A stretch of DNA of 64,000 nt from positions 62,001-126,000 of the forward strand of contig BMSM01000013.1 in NCBI GenBank assembly GCA_014649155.1, given 5' to 3'. A program made the translations under genes and the position numbers. Positions 25,894 to 34,675 of the stretch are shown here, one piece after another. The stretch's first letter is position 1, and the number at the start of each line of letters is the position of its first letter. The notes below the pieces were generated by a model that worked only from the letters and a program-made list of their open reading frames with translations, was not told the DNA's origin and ran no database searches. Source of the DNA: Streptomyces griseoviridis. Its GTDB lineage: Bacteria > Actinomycetota > Actinomycetes > Streptomycetales > Streptomycetaceae.

Positions 25894-27024
25894 ATGCACG
25901 CAGCATCGTCCTCCGTGTCCGCCCCGCCCCGGTCCCCGCACGTCCGCCCGGCGGGCGGCGGCCCCTACCTCGCCCCTGCGCGCCCGGCGGCCCCCGTCCT
26001 CGGGGCGGGCAGGACCCGGCGCGGGGCCGGACCCGGCACCGCGCCCCTCAGCGGAAGGATCGACCTGTCCGGCCCCCAGGGCACCCAACTGCGCACGGCG
26101 CTCGCCTCCGTCCACCGGATCTGTCCGGAGTTCTCCCCGGTCCAGGTGCTCCGGCGCAGCGGCCGGTCCGTGCTGCTGGTCGGCACCACGGGACGGAGCA
26201 CGGCCGTCGCCAAGTGCCTCCTGGACCACTCTCCCGCGTGGGCGGAGCGCATCCGGCACGAAATAGCGGTGTACCGCACGTTCGTCCGGCACCGCCCGCC
26301 GACGCGGGTGCCGAGGCTGATCGCGGCGGACCCGGACAACTGCACGCTGGTGATCGAGCGGATGCCGGGGCGGGTGACCGCCGTGCAGCGGCACCCGGCG
26401 GAGGCCCCGCCGCGGGCGGACATCAAGGCGGCGCTCGGCGCGATCCGCCGGCTCAACGCCTGGTGTCCCCCGCCGGACACCTTCGGCAAGCCGTTGAACT
26501 ACGCCAAGCGGATCTCGCGCTTCCACGAACTGGGGCTGCTCACCGACCGGGACCTGGGCGACCTCCAGAAGCTGCTGCACGGCATCGCGCACCGGGCCGG
26601 CGGGCACGACATCCGCCAGTTCTGCCACGGTGACGCGCTGCTGTCCAACATCCTCGTGTCCCCGGCCGGTCCCGTGCTGGTGGACTGGGAGCACGCGGGC
26701 TGGTACCTGCCGGGCTACGACCTGGCGACGCTCTGGTCCGTGCTCGGGGACGCGCCGGCCGCCCGGCGCCACATCAGCCAGCTCGCCCAGTCGGCGGGGC
26801 CCGCCTCGCGGGACGCCTTCCTGGTGAACCTGATGCTCGTGCTGACGCGGGAGATCCGTACGTACGAGACGGCCGTGCAGCGTTCGATGCGCGAGACGGC
26901 ACCGGGCGCGGCCCAGCCGGGTGCCGTGCCGTCCGGTGAGGAGCAGCGGCTGCTGCTGCGGCGGCTCCACGACGACTGCCAGCTGGCCCGCCGGGCCGTC
27001 CGGGCGGCGGTCGGCACCCGCTGA
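25894..27024 (+). CDS. Aminoglycoside phosphotransferase-fold (APH) kinase family protein
   Basis: 376 residues from ATG 25894 (AAGGG 13 bases upstream). The first 60 residues are Pro/Gly/Ala-rich and probably disordered. The kinase-like core has the Lys strand (STAVAKCLLDHSPAWAERI), LVIERMPG hinge, catalytic HGDALLSNILV (Asp and Asn of Brenner's motif) and DWEHAGWYLPGYDLATLW (metal Asp). The APH family phosphorylates small molecules such as aminoglycosides, choline or macrolides; the substrate is unknown and resistance should not be assumed. Divergent from the Nsd-type regulator. Confidence 0.82.
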   Translation: MHAASSSVSAPPRSPHVRPAGGGPYLAPARPAAPVLGAGRTRRGAGPGTAPLSGRIDLSGPQGTQLRTALASVHRICPEFSPVQVLRRSGRSVLLVGTTGRSTAVAKCLLDHSPAWAERIRHEIAVYRTFVRHRPPTRVPRLIAADPDNCTLVIERMPGRVTAVQRHPAEAPPRADIKAALGAIRRLNAWCPPPDTFGKPLNYAKRISRFHELGLLTDRDLGDLQKLLHGIAHRAGGHDIRQFCHGDALLSNILVSPAGPVLVDWEHAGWYLPGYDLATLWSVLGDAPAARRHISQLAQSAGPASRDAFLVNLMLVLTREIRTYETAVQRSMRETAPGAAQPGAVPSGEEQRLLLRRLHDDCQLARRAVRAAVGTR

Positions 27025-27226
27025 GGGACGCGGGAGGTCCGCGGCACGCCCCGCCAGGCGTGCCGCGGATCTTCCGTGTCCGTGCCATTGGCACAGACCA
27101 CTGGCGCCGTGACCAGGGAAAATCCCAATGCACGCGGGTGATTGACGGATCGTCGGACCGCCGGGTACCACTGACGCACGCCCGGCCCGCACGTCCCGCC
27201 AACGCCCCAGGTCACAGGAGGCCGTC

Positions 27227-29185
27227 TTGCGAGGAACCGTTCCCGGCCCGATCCCCCTCCCCGGCGGCCGTCGCCGGCGTGCCATGGCCGGTGGCGTATC
27301 CGTGGCGGCGCTGCTGCTGCCGCTGCTCGGCGCCGCGCCGCCCACCGGTCCGGCGCCCGCCCCCGACCGTCTGCAGCGCGCCTTCGCCGCGGCGGCGCGG
27401 GAGTACCGGGTGCCCCCGAGCGTGCTGCTGGGCGTCTCCTACCTCCAGTCCCGCTGGGACGCGCACGGCGGCGCCCCGAGCGTGACCGGCGGGTACGGGC
27501 CGATGCACCTCACCGACGCCCGCGCCGCGCTGGCGAGGGCCTCCTCGCACCACGACGCGGGCGCCGAGGACCCGCGGGGCGACGACGCCCGTCCCGCGCT
27601 GCGCCCGGCGGCGGGCCCGGCGGCCCCGGCCCTGCCGGCCCGGCTGACGACCCTGCCGGCGGCGGCCCGGCTGACCGGGCTGAGCGCCGAGGCGCTGCGC
27701 ACCGACCCGGCCGCCAACGTGGCAGGCGGCGCGGCGCTGCTCGCCGCCGCGCAGCGCACGCTGGGTGAGCCGCCGAGCGCGGACCCGGCGGACTGGTACG
27801 GGGCGGTGGCCCGGTTCTCCGGCGCGGACGACACCGCGACCGCCGCGGCCTACGCCGACGACGTGTACGCGGTGATCCGGTCCGGTGAGCGGCGTGTCAC
27901 GGACGCCGGGCAGCGGGTCGAGCTGGCCGCCCGGCCGGAGGTGGCGCCGGAGACCGGCCAGGTGGCGCGGGCCGGGCTGCGAACCGTCCCGGGGGCCGGC
28001 ACCGAGTGCCCGCCCACCGTCTCCTGCGAGTGGATACCGGCACCGTACGAGGAGTTCGGGGACGGCGACTACGGCAACCACGACCTGGGCGACCGTCCCG
28101 CCTCCCAGCGGGTCCGGTACATCGTCGTGCACGACACCGAGGGCGCCTGGGACGGCGTGCTGAACATGGTGCGGGACCCGACGTACGTCTCCTGGCACTA
28201 CACGCTGCGCTCCACCGACGGCCACATCGCCCAGCACGTGCGGACCAGGGACGTCGCCTGGCACGCGGGCAACTGGTACGTCAACGCGGGCTCGATCGGG
28301 CTGGAGCACGAGGGATTCCTCGCCGCACCGGACGCCTGGTACACGGAGGCCATGTACCGGTCGTCGGCGCGGCTGGTGACGTACCTGGCGAAACGGTACG
28401 GCATCCCGCTGGACCGGCAGCACGTCCTGGGCCATGACAACGTGCCCGGGCCGACCGCGTCCGCCGTCCCCGGCATGCACACCGACCCGGGGCCGTACTG
28501 GGACTGGGCGCACTACTTCGAGCTGCTGGGCCGGCCCGTCCACCCGACCGCCGGGAAGCACGCCCCGGTGGTGACGATCCGTCCCGACTACGCCGCCAAC
28601 CGGCCGGTGTACACCGGCTGCGCGAGCGCGGGCGAGCCGTGCGCGGGGCACGGGTCCAGCGAGGTGCGGCTGTACGCCGACCACGACGAGGACGCGCCGC
28701 TCATCAGGGACGTGGGCCTCGGCACGGCCCCGACCACGGGGGTGAACGACCTGTCCTCCCGGGTCTCCACCGGCCAGAGTTACGCGGTGGCCGGCCGGTG
28801 GGGCGAGTGGACGGCCATCTGGTACCTGGGCCAGAAGGCGTGGTTCCGCGACCCGCCGGACGCGCCCGCGGCGGTGCCCGCGCGGGGCGTCCGGGTGCGG
28901 GCGAAGGCGGGGGCGGAGAGCGTGCCCGTGTACGGGCGGGCGTACCCGGAGGCGGCGGCCTATCCGGCGGGCGTACCGGTGCAGGCGGTGTCCCCGCTGC
29001 CGTACCGGCTGCCCGCGGGACAGGCGTACGTGGCCGGTGACGTGGTGCCGGGCGAGTACTACTACGCGGTCACCTTCACCGAGGACACGCACCGGGTGGT
29101 GCGGGGCGAGGAGCGGTACTACGAGATCCAGTACGGCCACCGGGTGGCGTACGTCCGCGCCGCCGACGTCGAGGTCGTCCGCTAG
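27227..29185 (+). CDS. Secreted N-acetylmuramoyl-L-alanine amidase (Amidase_2/PGRP)
   Basis: 652 residues from a TTG at 27227 with AGGAGG five bases before it. A basic start and hydrophobic segment (RRRRAMAGGVSVAALLLPLL) form the signal peptide. Residues about 50-230 resemble a lysozyme-like helper region (VPPSVLLGVSYLQSRWDAHG). The zinc amidase domain, about 285-440, has YIVVHDTEG, DVAWHAGNW, GSIGLEHEG and VLGHDNVPG...TDPGPYWDW. The C-terminal 200 residues are beta-rich, with SH3-like character. It cleaves the bond between MurNAc and the stem peptide in the wall, for growth or lysis. Stands alone. Confidence 0.9.
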   Translation: MRGTVPGPIPLPGGRRRRAMAGGVSVAALLLPLLGAAPPTGPAPAPDRLQRAFAAAAREYRVPPSVLLGVSYLQSRWDAHGGAPSVTGGYGPMHLTDARAALARASSHHDAGAEDPRGDDARPALRPAAGPAAPALPARLTTLPAAARLTGLSAEALRTDPAANVAGGAALLAAAQRTLGEPPSADPADWYGAVARFSGADDTATAAAYADDVYAVIRSGERRVTDAGQRVELAARPEVAPETGQVARAGLRTVPGAGTECPPTVSCEWIPAPYEEFGDGDYGNHDLGDRPASQRVRYIVVHDTEGAWDGVLNMVRDPTYVSWHYTLRSTDGHIAQHVRTRDVAWHAGNWYVNAGSIGLEHEGFLAAPDAWYTEAMYRSSARLVTYLAKRYGIPLDRQHVLGHDNVPGPTASAVPGMHTDPGPYWDWAHYFELLGRPVHPTAGKHAPVVTIRPDYAANRPVYTGCASAGEPCAGHGSSEVRLYADHDEDAPLIRDVGLGTAPTTGVNDLSSRVSTGQSYAVAGRWGEWTAIWYLGQKAWFRDPPDAPAAVPARGVRVRAKAGAESVPVYGRAYPEAAAYPAGVPVQAVSPLPYRLPAGQAYVAGDVVPGEYYYAVTFTEDTHRVVRGEERYYEIQYGHRVAYVRAADVEVVR

Positions 29186-29195
29186 CTCGTGTGCC

Positions 29196-29702
29196 TCAGC
29201 CCTGCTGGAACAGCTCCGCCGGGAGGGGTTTCAGCAGGGTGTACAGGTCGTCGGTGATGGGGCGGTCCCAGGCGGCGATGGTCACCAGGACATTGTCGCT
29301 GCGGTCGAACTGCACGCAGGAGATCCGGCTCTCGGAGAGCTTGAGGCGGCGCACGATCAGGAGGTTGTCGCCCTGCATCACGGGGACGTCCTCGGTGCCG
29401 ACGACGGTGACCTCCTCGTCGTTCTCCAGGGCCAGCAGCAGCTGGGCCACCTCGAAGGGGATCTCGCCCTCGGGGACCTCGCGGGCCGGTGAGCCCTCCG
29501 GCAGATTGCCGATGATCATCGCGGGGCCGCGGCCGCCGAACAGGTCGTAGCGGAGGAACACGCCCTGGCAGGTGCCGTCCGGGGCGGGCAGCAGCCCGGC
29601 GCCCAGATTGCCGGGCCAGTCGCCCGGGTCCATGGCCAGTACGTCGAAGTCGGGCCCGGCGGGAGTGGCACTGCGGCGGCGGAGGAACGACATGCCGCCC
29701 AT
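29196..29702 (-). CDS. Conserved hypothetical protein
   Basis: 168 residues, or 165 if the more usual-looking start SFLRRRSATPAG (ATG 29693) is right; no clear ribosome site decides. It has DPGDWPGNLGAGLLPAPDGTCQ, LRYDLFGGRGPAMIIGNLPE and a C-terminal LVTIAAWDRPITDDLYTLL. It is acidic, without a signal peptide. I do not recognise the family; the sequence reads as a well-conserved globular protein. It ends 10 bases from the amidase stop, tail to tail. Confidence 0.7.
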   Translation of the reverse strand: MGGMSFLRRRSATPAGPDFDVLAMDPGDWPGNLGAGLLPAPDGTCQGVFLRYDLFGGRGPAMIIGNLPEGSPAREVPEGEIPFEVAQLLLALENDEEVTVVGTEDVPVMQGDNLLIVRRLKLSESRISCVQFDRSDNVLVTIAAWDRPITDDLYTLLKPLPAELFQQG

Positions 29703-29782
29703 GGTACGTGGTCCCGCCCGACGGGCTCGGCGGTCCGGGCCACTTCACCGGCGGGCGGGGGTATTCCCCCGTCATGCCTCTG

Positions 29783-30691
29783 TCACTCCTCCGGGGGCGC
29801 GGGCGGCACCACCGCGACCGGGGCGGCGGCGTGCAGGAGCACGGCGTGGGCGACCGAGCCCATCATCCGGGTGGGGGCCAGCAGCCGTCTGCGGTGCCGG
29901 CCGACGACGACCAGGTCGGCGTCCCGGGATGCGGCGACGAGGTTCCCGGCGGCGTCACCCGGCAGGACGTGGGTCTCGGCGCGGACCCCGGGGTGGCGGC
30001 CCCGGTGGGGGGCGAGGAGACCGTCGGCGAGGACCCGGGTCTCGCTCGCCACGGCGGCCTCGTCGATCACCGGCGCCACCACCTGGCCGGGGGGTGTCAT
30101 CCAGGTCTGCACCGGCCACGGGTAGGCGGCGACGACCTGGAGGCGGGCGTCGCGCAGCGCGGCCTCGGTGAAGGCGAAGCCGAGCGTGACCTCGTCGGGG
30201 CTGTCGACGTGCAGTCCGACGACCACCCGGGGGCCGGTCCCGAGGTCGAACGGCGGTGCCTGCACCTCGCGGCCGGGGCGGGGCACCACGATCACCGGGC
30301 ACTCCGCGTCCCGGGCGGCCGCCAGGGAACTGGAGCCGAGCAGCAGACTGGCGAAGCCGCCGCGGCCCCGGGAGCCCAGTACCAACAGCTGTGCGTCGGC
30401 GCTCAGTCGGGGCAGGGCGACGGCCGGGGCGCCCTCCGGGGCGGCGTACTCGGCGGCCGGGGTGTCGTCGCGCTCGCCCAGGTGGGCGCGGGCCGCGTCG
30501 AGGACCGGGTCGCCGTCGGGGTCGGGCGGGCCGGCCACCAGGACATCGGGCTGGGCCCAGGGCGCGTACTGCCGCACGTGCGCCACGCGCAGCGGGGCGG
30601 CGCGCAGGCGGGCCTCTTCCACGGCCCGGTCCAGGGCGCGCAGACTGTCGTCCGAACCGTCGATCGCCGCGACTACCGGCAGGGTGCTCAT
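29783..30691 (-). CDS. Universal stress protein, tandem Usp domains
   Basis: 302 residues with GAGGAA before the ATG. Two UspA domains are present: the first begins LPVVAAIDGSDDSLRALDRA and has LLVLGSRGRGGFASLLLGSSS (the G-x2-G-x9-G-S/T ATP motif); the second begins RVVVGLHVDSPDEVTLGFAF and has LVVVGRHRRRLLAPTRMMGSV. The second ATP motif is eroded. Two-domain Usps are common in actinomycetes and are induced by stress or low oxygen. DUF397 and DUF2795 genes lie upstream on the same strand. Confidence 0.92.
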   Translation of the reverse strand: MSTLPVVAAIDGSDDSLRALDRAVEEARLRAAPLRVAHVRQYAPWAQPDVLVAGPPDPDGDPVLDAARAHLGERDDTPAAEYAAPEGAPAVALPRLSADAQLLVLGSRGRGGFASLLLGSSSLAAARDAECPVIVVPRPGREVQAPPFDLGTGPRVVVGLHVDSPDEVTLGFAFTEAALRDARLQVVAAYPWPVQTWMTPPGQVVAPVIDEAAVASETRVLADGLLAPHRGRHPGVRAETHVLPGDAAGNLVAASRDADLVVVGRHRRRLLAPTRMMGSVAHAVLLHAAAPVAVVPPAPPEE

Positions 30692-30727
30692 GGTTCCTCG
30701 CCTTCGGGGCTCGGGCCCGCCGGCGGC

Positions 30728-30970
30728 TCAGGTGAGGTCGAACTCCCCTTGCCGCGCTCCCGACACGAAGGCCCCCCACTCGTCGGGGGTGAAGATCAGG
30801 GAGGGGCTTTCCGGGCGGGCGCTGTTGCGCATGGCGATGAAGCCCTCGACGAAGGCGATCTCGACATCGCCCAGGCCGCGGCTGCTGGACTGCCAGTGCG
30901 CGTTGCTGAGGTCCAGCTCCGGCTTGTCCCAGCCGGTGAGCGGGCGCTGGTGGGTGGTGGTCTCGGCCAC
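30728..30970 (-). CDS. DUF397 protein
   Basis: 80 residues from GTG 30970 with GGGAGGAG upstream. The pattern ELDLSNAHWQSSSRG...VEIAFVEGFIAMRNSARPESPSLIFTPDEWGAFVSGARQGEFDL is the compact DUF397 domain (key features: W-x-SS, V-E-V/I-A, RDSK-like segment, L-x-FTPxEW). In Streptomyces DUF397 proteins usually follow an XRE regulator and act as its partner (BldB/WhiJ-type systems). No such regulator is adjacent here, so this is an orphan. Confidence 0.85.
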   Translation of the reverse strand: MAETTTHQRPLTGWDKPELDLSNAHWQSSSRGLGDVEIAFVEGFIAMRNSARPESPSLIFTPDEWGAFVSGARQGEFDLT

Positions 30971-31111
30971 GTCCGTGCTCCTCCCGATGCGTCGTCCGCG
31001 GGCCAGCCTAGCTTTCGGGCCGGACCGCCGACAGGTCATCCGGGCAAGGAGCTTGCGGGGGCCGGTCCGTCGCGGCCGCGGTGGCGGCGCGGTGCGCGGG
31101 CCGGCCGGCGG

Positions 31112-31303
31112 CTACCCGTTGAAGACGGCCTTCTGGACCTCGTTGGGGCCGTCGAAGGTGTCCTGCTTCAGGCCGTCGAGGCGGCTGACGACCTTGTCGT
31201 CGGCCTTGTTCTCACGGGCGCGGTCGACGAGCGACTTCTTGTCCGCCGGGTAGTCCATGCCGCTGAGGGCCTTCTGCAGATCGATGGGGCTGAGGTCAGC
31301 CAT
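31112..31303 (-). CDS. DUF2795-family small protein
   Basis: 63 residues with CAAGGAGG before the ATG. SPIDLQKALSGMDYPADKKS and DDKVVSRLDGLKQDTFDGPN are typical of the DUF2795 fold, a small helical domain that is widespread in actinomycetes and of unknown role. Its 5' gap to the next gene is only 79 bases. Confidence 0.85.
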   Translation of the reverse strand: MADLSPIDLQKALSGMDYPADKKSLVDRARENKADDKVVSRLDGLKQDTFDGPNEVQKAVFNG

Positions 31304-31382
31304 GGCGGCCTCCTTGCATTCCGGTATTGCCGATTTTTCCCGTTATGTCGCGGTACCCGTTCCGGGGTGGCGCATGCGCCCG

Positions 31383-32972
31383 TCAGCGGGCCGGGCTCTC
31401 CAGGACGGCCATGGCGGCGTTGTGGCCGGGCACCCCGCTGACCCCGCCGCCGCGCACCGCGCCCGCGCCGCAGAGCAGGACGTTCGGCCGCCCGGTCGCC
31501 ACGCCCCAGCGGCCGGCACCGTCCCGGGCGTACGGCCAGGACAGGTCGCGGTGGAAGATGTGGCCGCCGGGCAGGCCGAGGTCGCGTTCCAGCTCGGGCG
31601 GGGTCCGCACCTCCAGACAGGGGCGGCCGTCGGCGTCGGTGGCGAGGCAGCCGGCGAGCGGTTCGGCGAGGTGGACGTCGACCTGGGCGAGGGTGGCGGC
31701 GAGCAGGTCGTCCCGCACGGCGTCGTGGTCCCGGGCGAACAGCCGGGCCGGGGTGTGCAGGCCGAACAGGGTGAGGGTGTGGTGACCCCGCCGGGCGAGG
31801 TCCGGGCCGAGGATCGTGGGGTCGGTGAGCGAGTGGCAGTACAGCTCGGCCGGCGGGGCGGCGGGCGGTGTGCCGGAGGCCGCGCTCACCTGGGCGGCGG
31901 CCAGGTTCCGGTAGCCCTCGGCGACATGGAAGGTGCCCGCGAACGCCTCCCGGGGGTCGGCCGCCGGGTCCCGCAGGGCGGGCAGCCGGGTCAGGAGCAT
32001 GTTGACCTTGAGCTGGGCGCCCTCGGCGGGCGGGGGCGGCGCGTCGCCGGTCAGTGCCGCGAGGACCTGGGGCGCGGCGGCGACGAGGACGTGCCGGGCG
32101 GCGACGGTGTGCTCGCCGTCGGCCGTGCGGCAGGTGACCTCGGCGGTGTGCCCGTCGCTGTCGATCCGTACCGCCTCGTGGCCGGTGGCGAGTTCGGCAC
32201 CGGCCCGTACGGCCGCCGCGGCCAGCGCGTCGGTGAGCGCCCCCATGCCGCCGACCGGCACGTCCCAGGCGCCGGTGCCGCCGCCGATGACGTGGTACAG
32301 GAAGCAGCGGTTCTGCCGCAGGGACGGGTCGTGGGCGTCGGCGAAGGTGCCGATCAGGGCGTCGGTGAGGACCACGCCGCGCACCAGGTCGTCGGTGAAG
32401 TACGCCTCGATCACCCGGCCGAGGGGTTCCTCGAACAGCGCCCGCCAGGCGTACTCGTCGTCGACGCGGCGGCGCAGCTCGGCCCGGGTGGGCAGCGGTT
32501 CGGTGAGGGTGGGGAAGACCCGGCGGGCGACCCGGCCGGTCATGCCGTGGAAGCGGCGCCAGGACCGGTACTCGCGGTCGCCGCCGGTGAGCCGGGCGAA
32601 GGAGGCGCGGGTGCGCTCCTCGTCCCCGGCGACCAGCAGCCCGGTGGGCCGCCCGGCGCGCCGCGCGGGGGTGTACGAGGAGACGGCGCGGGGCCGGAGC
32701 GTCAGGGCGAGGCCGAGGTCCCGCACGATCTTCGCGGGCAGCAGGCTGACCAGGTAGGAGTACCGGGACAGCCGGGCGTCGACGCCGGGGAAGGGGCGCG
32801 TCGAGACGGCCGCGCCGCCGGTGTGGCCGAGCCGTTCCAGCACCAGGACCGAGCGTCCGGCGCGGGCCAGGTAGGCGGCGGCGACCAGCCCGTTGTGTCC
32901 GCCGCCTACGACGACGGCGTCGTAGCGCCGGGTGTTCCGCCCGCTCTCATGACTTCCTTTGTGTGGGGTCAT
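31383..32972 (-). CDS. FAD-dependent oxidoreductase, phytoene-desaturase / PYROXD2-like
   Basis: 529 residues from ATG 32972 with AAGGG upstream; the frame continues upstream into a kinase remnant, but the good ribosome site is here. The FAD site is YDAVVVGGGHNGLVAAAYLA with VLERLGHTGGAA; the C-terminus has PNVLLCGAGAVRGGGVSGVPG, the second flavin contact. It resembles carotenoid desaturase-like flavin oxidoreductases of unknown substrate, not a true CrtI in a crt cluster. The downstream order is DUF2795, DUF397, Usp on the same strand. Confidence 0.88.
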   Translation of the reverse strand: MTPHKGSHESGRNTRRYDAVVVGGGHNGLVAAAYLARAGRSVLVLERLGHTGGAAVSTRPFPGVDARLSRYSYLVSLLPAKIVRDLGLALTLRPRAVSSYTPARRAGRPTGLLVAGDEERTRASFARLTGGDREYRSWRRFHGMTGRVARRVFPTLTEPLPTRAELRRRVDDEYAWRALFEEPLGRVIEAYFTDDLVRGVVLTDALIGTFADAHDPSLRQNRCFLYHVIGGGTGAWDVPVGGMGALTDALAAAAVRAGAELATGHEAVRIDSDGHTAEVTCRTADGEHTVAARHVLVAAAPQVLAALTGDAPPPPAEGAQLKVNMLLTRLPALRDPAADPREAFAGTFHVAEGYRNLAAAQVSAASGTPPAAPPAELYCHSLTDPTILGPDLARRGHHTLTLFGLHTPARLFARDHDAVRDDLLAATLAQVDVHLAEPLAGCLATDADGRPCLEVRTPPELERDLGLPGGHIFHRDLSWPYARDGAGRWGVATGRPNVLLCGAGAVRGGGVSGVPGHNAAMAVLESPAR

Positions 32973-32984
32973 GGCCCTTGGTAG

Positions 32985-33089
32985 CACGAGGCCGGTGACT
33001 CCGTCGCGGGCCCGCCACGCCTCCCCCATGCCACCGTGTCCGATCGGGTCGAGCAGCCGGTACCGGCCGTGGATCAGCGTGCCGTCCCC
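32985..33089 (-). pseudogene. N-terminal remnant of a Ser/Thr protein kinase
   Basis: In frame upstream of the flavoprotein start the DNA encodes GDGTLIHGRYRLLDPIGHGG followed by MGEAWRARDGVTG. This is the strand 1-glycine loop-strand 2 opening of actinobacterial Pkn kinases (GRYRLLxxIGxGGMGEVWRARD). The kinase Lys, the rest of the catalytic domain and a usable start codon are absent. The remnant lies between the oxygenase stop at 33150 and the flavoprotein start, so it is probably a deletion scar. Confidence 0.7.
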
Positions 33090-33149
33090 GATAGAAGCGC
33101 GCCTCGCCGATGTCGCTCCGCCCTCCCCCGGCCCGTCCGGTACGGCGGT

Positions 33150-34091
33150 CTATGCGCCGAGTTTGCACGGGGTCGGGCGGGCCCCGGGACCGAGCCGTCG
33201 CATGGCGCGGACGATGTGCTTCGGGGGCAGTTGCCAGCGCAGCCGGGCGGGGACCGCGCGCAGCGCGGTGCCGGTGAGCCGCAGGCGGCGGGTGACCGCT
33301 TCGGGCTCGGGGGCGGGACGGCCGTACAGCTCGTGGGCGTACGGCGGGAGGGAGCCGTAGGCGAGGTTCGCGACCCGCGTCCACAGCAGCCGCCGGGCGG
33401 GGGTGAGCAGGGGGTGGACCGGCGGGCGGCGCAGGAAGTCGTCGACCTCGCGGGCCTCGGGTCCGGCGGCCAGTTCGGGGCGTACGGCCTCGAAGTAGGC
33501 GCTCAGCCCGGCGCGGCTCGCCGGGACGCCGGCGGGGTCGAGGCCGACCAGGCGGGCGCCGGTCCGCTGCTCGGCGAGGTAGCGGTCGGCCGCGGCGTCG
33601 GTGAGCGGGTAACCGGAGCGGCGCAGGACGTGCAGGTAGGAGCCGACCTCGGCGCAGTGCACCCAGCGCAGCAGCGCGGGTTCGTCGACGCCGTAGCGCT
33701 CCCCGGTGTCCGGGTCGGTGGCGCCGAGCAGCCGGTGGATCCTGCGGACCCGGGCGCCGGCGCGTTCGGCGGCCGTGGTGTCGCCGTAGGTCGTGGTGCC
33801 GACGAAGTCGGCGGTGCGCAGCAGCCGTCCCCAGGCGTCCTCGCGGAACTCGGAGTTCTGGAGGACGCCGCGGACGGCGCGCGGGTGCAGGGCCTGGAGC
33901 CAGAGGGCGCGGACGCCGGCGATCCACATCATCGGGTCGCCGTGCGCCTGCCAGGTCACCGAGCCGGGTCCGAACAGCCCGGGGTCGCCCCATGCGTCCG
34001 CCGTTCCCGTCGTTCCCGTCACTGCTGTCGTTCCCGTCGTCCGCGTGGCCGTCTCCCTCCCGCTCGGTCCGCCCGCCGGTGTGCGAGCCAC
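33150..34091 (-). CDS. MpaB-family oxygenase (DUF2236)
   Basis: 313 residues from GTG 34091. After a Thr/Gly-rich, low-complexity N-terminus (about 30 residues from repeated ACGGGA units), the DUF2236 core appears: LFGPGSVTWQAHGDPMMWIAG, LQALHPRAVRGVLQNSEFRED, HRLLGATDPDTGERYGVDEP and LRWVHCAEVGSYLHVLRR. The conserved His/Asp residues may hold a haem or metal, as in latex-clearing-protein-like and mycophenolate MpaB enzymes. The substrate is unknown. No operon partner is certain. Confidence 0.88.
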   Translation of the reverse strand: MARTPAGGPSGRETATRTTGTTAVTGTTGTADAWGDPGLFGPGSVTWQAHGDPMMWIAGVRALWLQALHPRAVRGVLQNSEFREDAWGRLLRTADFVGTTTYGDTTAAERAGARVRRIHRLLGATDPDTGERYGVDEPALLRWVHCAEVGSYLHVLRRSGYPLTDAAADRYLAEQRTGARLVGLDPAGVPASRAGLSAYFEAVRPELAAGPEAREVDDFLRRPPVHPLLTPARRLLWTRVANLAYGSLPPYAHELYGRPAPEPEAVTRRLRLTGTALRAVPARLRWQLPPKHIVRAMRRLGPGARPTPCKLGA

Positions 34092-34137
34092 GGGCCGGAG
34101 ATCAACGCCGTGCCCGCGGCCTGCCCAGGGCGCGTGG

Positions 34138-34512
34138 TCAGCGCAGGGTGGCGAGGAACTCCCCGCACGCGCGGGCGCAGGCCCGGCAGGCGGCGGCGCT
34201 GTCCTCGGCGCCCGGCTGCTGGTCGAAGACGTGCGCGCTCTCCAGGCACACCTGCCGGCACCACTCCAGCTGGACGCGGATCGCCTCCTCGTCCACCTGG
34301 TTCTGCTCGGACAGCACCCGGCACGTCGCGTCGCACACCTCGGCGCACATGATGCCCTTGCGGCGTACGAGTTCCTGGTTCTCCGTGCCTTCCGGGTCCA
34401 CGAGGCTCGCCCGCAGCGCGCACGCCCGCGCGCACTCGGTGCACGCCTGTGCGCATGCGAAGCGGTCCTCGAGGAACTGGAACAGCTCCTGCTGTGAAGT
34501 CGAGGTAGTCAC
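34138..34512 (-). CDS. Four-helix-bundle copper-binding protein (Csp-type, Cys-rich)
   Basis: 124 residues from GTG 34512. Thirteen Cys are spread over four helices in patterns such as CAQACTECARACALRAS, CAEVCDATC, CRQVC and CRACARACGEF. This is the pattern of Csp1/Csp3 copper-storage proteins (DUF326), which hold many Cu(I) ions in the core of the bundle. No signal peptide is visible, so it is a cytosolic Csp3-like form. It may protect against copper; no copper operon is adjacent. Confidence 0.88.
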   Translation of the reverse strand: MTTSTSQQELFQFLEDRFACAQACTECARACALRASLVDPEGTENQELVRRKGIMCAEVCDATCRVLSEQNQVDEEAIRVQLEWCRQVCLESAHVFDQQPGAEDSAAACRACARACGEFLATLR

Positions 34513-34675
34513 ACCGCGCGGGTTGCCGCTGCGGTGGGCGCCAAACCCGCGCCGCCCGGTGTTCCCAAGGGCTCCGGCCGTTTTCCGCCGACGGCCCAGG
34601 GCACCCAGGTCCGCCCGCGCGCACGACCCGGAACGGAGAGGTGCTTGAGCGCGGCTCCGGGGGTACTCGGGGTTC

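Noticed and set aside
25894..27024. Antibiotic-resistance call for the APH-fold protein
   Set aside because: The APH fold alone does not show the substrate, and the sequence lacks features of a named resistance enzyme.
33990..34060. Short repeats of ACGGGA/ACGACGGGA type as a possible CRISPR or microsatellite locus
   Set aside because: Units are short, irregular and lie within the N-terminus of the oxygenase gene; no spacer structure. No CRISPR array was seen in the window.
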